Below, piece by piece: positions 59,778-64,000 of a stretch of 64,000 nt of DNA. The translations under genes were made by a program, and so were the position numbers. Under the pieces are notes generated by a model that was not told the origin of the DNA, did no database searches, and saw nothing but the letters and a program-made list of their open reading frames with translations. Origin of the DNA: Draconibacterium sediminis (GTDB lineage Bacteria > Bacteroidota > Bacteroidia > Bacteroidales > Prolixibacteraceae); contig NZ_JRHC01000004.1 in NCBI RefSeq assembly GCF_000949475.1, forward strand, positions 372,001 to 436,000, read 5' to 3'. Every line of letters starts with the position of its first letter. The first letter of the stretch is position 1.

Positions 59778-59791
59778 AGCAATACAAATAT
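59756..59791. promoter_or_regulatory. Recombinase promoter with overlapping inverted repeat
   Basis: TATATTTG (59756-59763) fits the TAnnTTTG -7 element. ATATTTGTAT (59757-59766) is the perfect inverse of ATACAAATAT (59782-59791), with the recombinase ATG at 59790 inside the right arm. This layout suits autoregulation or part of an attachment site. Confidence 0.6.
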
Positions 59792-61211
59792 GAGTAAAAA
59801 GATTGGTGTTATCTATGGGCGTGTAAGTAGCGAAGATCAGGACTATACAAGACAGGTTGAAGAGTTGACTAAATGGGCGGTAGCATTGGATATAGAAGTA
59901 TCAAAGGTATTCGCTGAGAAAATAAGCGGATCAAGAACTGAGGCAAAGGAAAGACCTCAGTATATGGAAATGCTCCGATACATCGAAGAGAACAGCATAA
60001 AACACATACTGTGCCATGAGGTATCACGATTAGGTCGTAATAATAAAGAGGTGGTGGACTTTTTTGAGAGTACAGTAGCGAACAAAATATGCCTGTACAT
60101 AAAGAAAGACAATTTAATAACACTTGATGAGCACGGTAAGAAGACTTCTATAGCTACACTAACAATTAATATACTGTCTGCTCTTGGAGAGATGGAGGCA
60201 GAGCAATTATCAACGAGAATACAATCAGGAAAGTTATCAGCAGCAAAACAAGGAGGTGATTTTAACGGTAAGATATACGGCTACGATTCAGTTGATAAAC
60301 GCCCACAGGTAAATGAGGTACAAGCCGAAAACGTTCGAACTATCTTCAATATGTTAGCCAAGGGTATTGGCTCACGTTCAATAGCTGCACACCTTAATGC
60401 CAATGTAGGTGACAAAAAATGGACTCCAGCTGCCGTTCATTCTATCGCAAGAAATTCATTTTTTAAGGGTGAGAGAAAATACAAGGATATTATTATTCCA
60501 GTTCCTTCAATAGTCAGTTCCGAGTTATGGCAGAAAGCTAATGATTCAATCGATAGTAAAAAACAATATGCAGGGAACAATACTGTGAATGTAAATTTAC
60601 TACAGGGGCTCATAAAGTGTAAGAAGTGTGGTTCGACCATGCATCAAGTAGTTAATCCATCGCAAAGGGCGAACCTCTACAAATGTTCCAACGGATGCAA
60701 AACACAAATCAATCGGCCATGGTTGTATTTTGTGGTAAGACAACATGTGGAGGAGTATGCAAAGGCATCAAAGGATGCAGATAAGCGCAAACAGTTACAG
60801 ACTGATAAGGAACTAAAACAAGCTGAAATAGTTGTTCTAAAAGCCGATATAGAGAAAGTAAAAAAGAGGCTTAGTGCTTTGTTAGACGTATACTTGGATG
60901 GTGATATAAGCAAGGAAAACTACCATGAAAAGAAAGATAGTCTAGAGAGTCAGATTAATGCAATAAATACAAAGATATTTGATTATGAGGGCTTCATTCG
61001 TTCAGTTGACAACACACTATCTTCCGACATTAGTCATTTTTCTACAGATGAGGAGGTATTCAAGTCTGAACTAGCATCTATATTGGAGCATGTATTGGTT
61101 TGGGAAGGCATGGTTGAGATACAGATTAAAGGTTGGTTTAAATTTCTATTTCGAAAACGTAATGGAGCTGAGATTGGATGGATGATTCGCAACGGTGAGT
61201 TTCGTTTGTAG
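59790..61211 (+). CDS. Large serine recombinase (site-specific integrase)
   Basis: A 473-residue recombinase. Resolvase domain: 'GVIYGRVSSEDQDYTRQVEE' with the nucleophile Ser13, 'HEVSRLGRNNKEVVDFF' and 'ALGEMEAEQLSTRIQSG'. A recombinase DNA-binding domain (about 165-260), a zinc ribbon with C277/C280 and C299/C303, and a coiled coil (about 330-400) follow, the layout of large serine integrases. It cuts and rejoins att sites without a host factor. It starts 13 bp after the truncated yifB stop and is first in the element. Terminator downstream. Confidence 0.95.
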   Translation: MSKKIGVIYGRVSSEDQDYTRQVEELTKWAVALDIEVSKVFAEKISGSRTEAKERPQYMEMLRYIEENSIKHILCHEVSRLGRNNKEVVDFFESTVANKICLYIKKDNLITLDEHGKKTSIATLTINILSALGEMEAEQLSTRIQSGKLSAAKQGGDFNGKIYGYDSVDKRPQVNEVQAENVRTIFNMLAKGIGSRSIAAHLNANVGDKKWTPAAVHSIARNSFFKGERKYKDIIIPVPSIVSSELWQKANDSIDSKKQYAGNNTVNVNLLQGLIKCKKCGSTMHQVVNPSQRANLYKCSNGCKTQINRPWLYFVVRQHVEEYAKASKDADKRKQLQTDKELKQAEIVVLKADIEKVKKRLSALLDVYLDGDISKENYHEKKDSLESQINAINTKIFDYEGFIRSVDNTLSSDISHFSTDEEVFKSELASILEHVLVWEGMVEIQIKGWFKFLFRKRNGAEIGWMIRNGEFRL

Positions 61212-61277
61212 TTTTTATTTGGAAATTAAAATAATTCTATGTTAATTTGCACACAGAAAATAAAACACTAGATAGTG

Positions 61278-61306
61278 AGAGCATCTTAACGGGTGCTCTA
61301 TTTTTA
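61278..61306 (+). terminator. Terminator of the recombinase gene
   Basis: AGAGCATC (61278-61285) pairs with GGTGCTCT (61292-61299), one G-T pair, then ATTTTTATTTG. Confidence 0.8.
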
Positions 61307-61318
61307 TTTGTAAAATTT

Positions 61319-61489
61319 GGGGCTTAACGAAGCCCACGTAGGCCGACCACGTACATAGTGGAGGCATGACAAAAACCCACGTGTTAAGCAGTTTGTTGAA
61401 GCTGTTTAGTCTCAGAAGAGGCAGTCAAAATGCATTAAGCGAAATAGAAGTGTATGACACTTAATGCGAATTGACTGCCTCTTTTTTTT
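61319..61489 (+). ncRNA. Candidate structured RNA of the integrated element
   Basis: About 170 bases with no convincing gene. GGGCTT-AACG-AAGCCC (61320-61335) makes a tight hairpin; alternatively GCTTAAC (61322-61328) pairs with GTTAAGC (61383-61389), with ACGT pairing inside, a mutually exclusive fold. GAGGCAGTCA (61418-61427) pairs perfectly with TGACTGCCTC (61472-61481), and GCATTAAG (61432-61439) with CTTAATGC (61460-61467) inside it, ending in TTTTTTTT (61482-61489). The end is an intrinsic terminator, so a short transcript that ends at about 61489 is plausible. It may instead be a transfer or recombination site. Confidence 0.55.
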
Positions 61490-61605
61490 CAAAAATGAAA
61501 AAGTGAACAAAATAAAAGAGAAGTTAAATACAAATAGTAGTAACAAATTGACAGTTGAGAAAATGAAGATTCGAGACAGTTGTAAAAAAGAGGAGAGAGA
61601 GATTT

Positions 61606-62535
61606 ATGGTAGTAGAAAAAAGAAAAAGCGCACCTACTGGGAGCGTATTGAGTGAGCAGATTTTAAATTATGGATTGGATTGGGTAATGAGCCAATACAA
61701 CCTAACTATTGCACAGATTCAAGACAGGGCGTACGGAGTAGGTAGTCTTCCCACACCTGAATCAAATGTGGCAAAAGTAGAACAGGCATATTTGAAAGAC
61801 ATCGAACCATCCAAGCGTGTTTTGAGTTCATACCGCAATGATCACTTTGTTTGGGATGATCCAAACAGTGATCACAAAAAGTGCAGACAGGCTGAGGAAA
61901 ATGAGCTTTATAGCTGGGATTCTGAAATGGAATTAAGTCAGTTTTTATGCGAGTATGAAACCATTTTCAGAATGCAACCTAAAAAAGTAATGAAGATTAA
62001 TAAAGTGACCTCGTTGGAGAAAAAGGATTTGATTCAGGATAGATTCATAAGTCTGTATTTACGAGGAGCAGAACCTTCAAAATACATAGCAAAATATATT
62101 AACCATGACTTCCATCGCAATAGTGAGAAAGTAAATTGGGAAACTCAAGAAAACGAACATGAAAAATTTCATGTAGATGGTTTAGAATTAATTCAAAAAG
62201 ACCAAGAGAAGAGGCAACTAATTAAAGAGACCATGGAACGTTCGAGAAAGGCATCCAAAGAAAAAACATTGATTGAGCAGGTTACGATGTTTCTATATAT
62301 GGGTAAACAGAAGAGTGCAGAAAGACTGATGTGGTATTTTGCGGAGGAGAAAGGTGAGGAAAAAGCTAGAAAACTAATTAATCAATTAAGTCAAGAAGAT
62401 GAACTAGAACAATGCTTTGTTAATAGCGGGATTGAAGACTCTGTGACCTATGCAGGTGCAAAAGGGCAAACTTTCAATCTGTCAATTAATAGGGATTGCT
62501 GGGGAGAATTTAGTAATGATATTCTAAGTGATTGA
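61606..62535 (+). CDS. Hypothetical protein, element-encoded
   Basis: A 309-residue hydrophilic protein with no signal peptide and no membrane helix. I do not recognise it. The region 'SLEKKDLIQDRFISLYLRGA' with 'EPSKYIAKYINHDFHRNS' looks remotely like sigma-factor region 2 ('dliQe.fi.ly...yi..yi..d..R'), but no region 4 helix-turn-helix is clear, so this is a weak hint only. A purine-rich leader with GAGGAGAGAGAG precedes the ATG. It follows the structured RNA and precedes a gene-poor gap. Codon use is A+T-rich, as in the rest of the element. Confidence 0.75.
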   Translation: MVVEKRKSAPTGSVLSEQILNYGLDWVMSQYNLTIAQIQDRAYGVGSLPTPESNVAKVEQAYLKDIEPSKRVLSSYRNDHFVWDDPNSDHKKCRQAEENELYSWDSEMELSQFLCEYETIFRMQPKKVMKINKVTSLEKKDLIQDRFISLYLRGAEPSKYIAKYINHDFHRNSEKVNWETQENEHEKFHVDGLELIQKDQEKRQLIKETMERSRKASKEKTLIEQVTMFLYMGKQKSAERLMWYFAEEKGEEKARKLINQLSQEDELEQCFVNSGIEDSVTYAGAKGQTFNLSINRDCWGEFSNDILSD

Positions 62536-62845
62536 TAAGTAAGGAATGAAAAAAGTGCATTTTTTTCTAAAAATGTATGATTTTTAATTCTTCAGGTCGT
62601 TATATAATTGAAGGGACAGTGGAAAAATTAATAAAATATTCCTGCTGGTAGTCAATCGAACTTCTGACAATCCCAATGTCATATTTGCAGTAAAGTATTG
62701 ATTAAACCCTTCTTTTAAAAAGACTTCATTTAAGTTTTTCGTAATACGGTGATTGGGGCGGCTATTCATTATTGAAACCGCCCCAATATTTTTTTAGAAT
62801 TCACGTGCTTAAGGCACAAGTTTATAATTATAAAAATTAATCAGT
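62536..62845. other. Gene-poor gap with two hairpins inside the element
   Basis: TGCATTTTT (62556-62564) pairs with AAAAATGTA (62569-62577), an A+T-rich hairpin after the 309-residue gene, perhaps a weak terminator. ATTGGGGCGG (62752-62761) pairs perfectly with CCGCCCCAAT (62778-62787), then ATTTTTTT, a strong terminator about 215 bp beyond the end of that gene. Between them I see no gene; it may be a second small transcript. Confidence 0.55.
62752..62796 (+). terminator. Strong GC-rich terminator in the element
   Basis: ATTGGGGCGG/CCGCCCCAAT, a 10-bp perfect stem with a 16-base loop, then TTTTTTT. It stands out in very A+T-rich DNA, about 50 bp before the next gene. Confidence 0.8.
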
Positions 62846-63562
62846 ATGATTAAATTGAAAAAAAGGGAGCTAAACAAAGCTCCAGAGGTACAAGAGCCTC
62901 AAAAAACGGAATTAACAGAGTCTGAATTGTTAGTAATTGCTACCAAGATCTTACCAAACCTGTTATTCACCCCAGCGTTTCAAAAATCCTCATTGTTGGG
63001 TCAGTTGAAAAAACATTCAATCGAAGACCAAGAGCTGGTCTTTGAACTATTGAGGGAAATGGAAGTTATCATTCCTTACCGCTCAGTCGATGCTTTTGGA
63101 AATAAAAACACAACAAGCTTCAAAAGCGGAAAGGAAGCCTTTAAACTAGTTAAGAAATCTCAAACAATTGAACAGACCAAAACAACAAAGGAAATTTTTA
63201 AAGCTATTTACAAAACATTTCTAAGAAACGGCAACGCGATAATTATAACTCCTGATACATTAGCAGAGGCACTTATAGTTGCAGGTTATAAAGTGGATAA
63301 TTATAGCGATGTTAAAAAGGTTGCAATTGCCTTAACAGTTAACCGTATGGTAAGTAGATCATTAATCAGATCAGAGCACGGTTATATACTTGAAATTCAT
63401 GAGAATGGATTGACATATCTACAAAATGTATTAGATAAGTCAGAAAGGGTTAAAAATCTGCCAGATAACTTCAAGTATACAGATGAGGAGAAGGCTAGAA
63501 TACTACAACCTAATTCTCATGGTATAGCGAGTAGGGTCGAAAAGAAAGTAATTAACCTATAA
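62846..63562 (+). CDS. Hypothetical protein, element-encoded
   Basis: A 238-residue protein that I do not recognise. It begins very basic ('MIKLKKRELNK'), has 'TPAFQKSSLLGQLKKHSIED' and 'IAIALTVNRMVSRSLIRSEH'-like helical segments ('VAIALTVNRMVSRSLIRSEH' about 162-181), ending in a basic tail. Winged-helix folds are possible in the middle, which would fit a DNA-binding role, but the evidence is weak. It lies 11 bp before the next gene on the same strand; the two probably form an operon. Confidence 0.7.
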   Translation: MIKLKKRELNKAPEVQEPQKTELTESELLVIATKILPNLLFTPAFQKSSLLGQLKKHSIEDQELVFELLREMEVIIPYRSVDAFGNKNTTSFKSGKEAFKLVKKSQTIEQTKTTKEIFKAIYKTFLRNGNAIIITPDTLAEALIVAGYKVDNYSDVKKVAIALTVNRMVSRSLIRSEHGYILEIHENGLTYLQNVLDKSERVKNLPDNFKYTDEEKARILQPNSHGIASRVEKKVINL

Positions 63563-63573
63563 ATCAAAGCATT

Positions 63574-63960
63574 ATGATTATTGAAATTGATAGGTATGGG
63601 AGGCAAAGGGTGATAACTCCAAGTACTCAGAAGATAAGCAGGAGAGAATTGACCGAGGATCAGAAGGCTAAAATTGAAAAGTTAGCTGAACAATCAGCTG
63701 AACGAATAACGAAAAGACTGAAAGCTAAAGAGCATGAAAGAAAGAATAAGCAGAGAGAAGAGACTCGAAGAGTCATAGAGGGACAAGAGAAATTATTCAA
63801 AATTCAAGGTCACCACATTCGTTCAGCATCAATGGAAGAAGCTGAGGAAATAGCAAAGGAGCTTTTAAGCGGCTCAGGATCGTTTAAAAGAAGCCTTATG
63901 AATGATGACTGTCAATTATGTTATGGAAGTGGAACTATCCCCGAACTGGTGACCTCATAA
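63574..63960 (+). CDS. Hypothetical protein with C-terminal CxxC, element-encoded
   Basis: A 128-residue protein, strongly charged and helical (about 25-75; 'EDQKAKIEKLAEQSAERI', 'RLKAKEHERKNKQREETRR'), ending with 'CQLCYGSGTIPELVTS', a CxxC-x-G-x-G motif like half of a zinc ribbon (DnaJ-type CxxCxGxG). With only one pair it would need a partner or be a redox/zinc half-site. Function unknown. A stop codon is present (63958-63960), 40 bp before the window edge. Confidence 0.7.
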   Translation: MIIEIDRYGRQRVITPSTQKISRRELTEDQKAKIEKLAEQSAERITKRLKAKEHERKNKQREETRRVIEGQEKLFKIQGHHIRSASMEEAEEIAKELLSGSGSFKRSLMNDDCQLCYGSGTIPELVTS

Positions 63961-64000
63961 GGTAATCCCAGGCACATTAAAACACCATTCAAGTTATTGA

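Larger units (their letters stand above)
59721..64000 (+). mobile_element. Left end of an integrated element in yifB (continues past window)
   Basis: Starts where yifB homology stops (about 59720) and runs to the right edge. It begins with a large serine recombinase next to the junction, as expected for the integrase end, and continues with genes of unknown function. The DNA is visibly more A+T-rich than the yifB side. The exact left crossover (attL) is within a few codons of 59720; the right end (attR with the missing yifB tail) is outside the window, so the full size and cargo are unknown. Confidence 0.75.

Noticed and set aside
61464-61655. Small open frame of 63 residues overlapping the element's hairpin terminator
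   Set aside because: Starts inside the terminator stem, reads through the T run as poly-Phe and overlaps the next gene out of frame; no sign of selection.
62584-62769. Minus-strand open frame of 61 residues in the element gap
   Set aside because: Its start lies inside the GC-rich terminator hairpin and no promoter or family match is seen; kept as non-coding, though a small gene cannot be excluded.

Overview
The window looks like chromosomal DNA of a Bacteroidota bacterium, most likely a marine or gut Marinilabiliales/Prolixibacteraceae-type organism; the family-level placement is inference from gene content, not a database result. Supporting signs are a fused SecDF, a ribosomal protein S16 with a long acidic Ala/Glu tail, an HU-like/SPOR fusion protein, a DUF5916 outer-membrane protein, DUF2807 and TIGR02757 proteins, lipoproteins with a Cys lipobox, few Shine-Dalgarno sequences, and repeated promoters of the Bacteroidota form TTTG/TTTC - about 19 bp - TAnnTTTG.

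Layout. 1-5.6 kb: tail of a nucleoside hydrolase-like gene, dodecin, a DoxX-like protein, the HU/SPOR protein, galE and an orphan PAS histidine kinase. 5.8-7.5 kb: a small unknown gene, then a 12-copy, 21-bp array of degenerate palindromes with no gene, then rfbB. 7.7-16.4 kb: two envelope lipoproteins, rpsP, rimM, a thioesterase, a DUF2807 protein, a threonylcarbamoyl-AMP synthase, a glycosyltransferase, lysA and a COG2509 flavoprotein. 16.7-22.6 kb: a five-gene MacAB-TolC-like efflux operon with two permease paralogues. 22.8-29.4 kb: DUF5916 protein, mdh, a retropepsin-like protein, a lipoprotein/TolB-like pair and an AIG2-like protein. 29.5-38.8 kb: secDF, tatA, a Na+/Ca2+ exchanger, lolD, TIGR02757, a GxxExxY protein embedded in its own repeat, trmN6, a flavodoxin and a ferredoxin reductase-like gene. 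38.9-44.6 kb: a tightly packed minus-strand operon radC - deacetylase - FemAB-like - deacetylase - GNAT - upp. 44.7-47 kb: rpsT with tRNA-Glu, then lptB and tatC. 47-58.2 kb: recQ, ahcY, a Rieske-like lipoprotein with an altered ligand set, greA, a HIT protein, dnaE, trxA and a DUF58 protein.

From about 59.72 kb to the right edge the character changes. The 3' end of yifB (comM family) is cut off after residue 477 and runs into foreign, visibly more A+T-rich DNA that begins with a large serine recombinase. I read this as the left end of an integrated element whose right end lies outside the window. It carries a non-coding block with strong nested hairpins (61319-61489) and three proteins that I do not recognise.

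The best candidates for something undescribed are (1) the helically phased 21-bp array at 6115-6366, (2) the yifB-targeting element with its structured intergenic RNA candidate, (3) the Rieske-like lipoprotein in which the last His ligand is Cys, and (4) the GxxExxY gene whose leader and start codon lie in a repeat. No CRISPR array, rRNA or insertion sequence with terminal repeats was seen.
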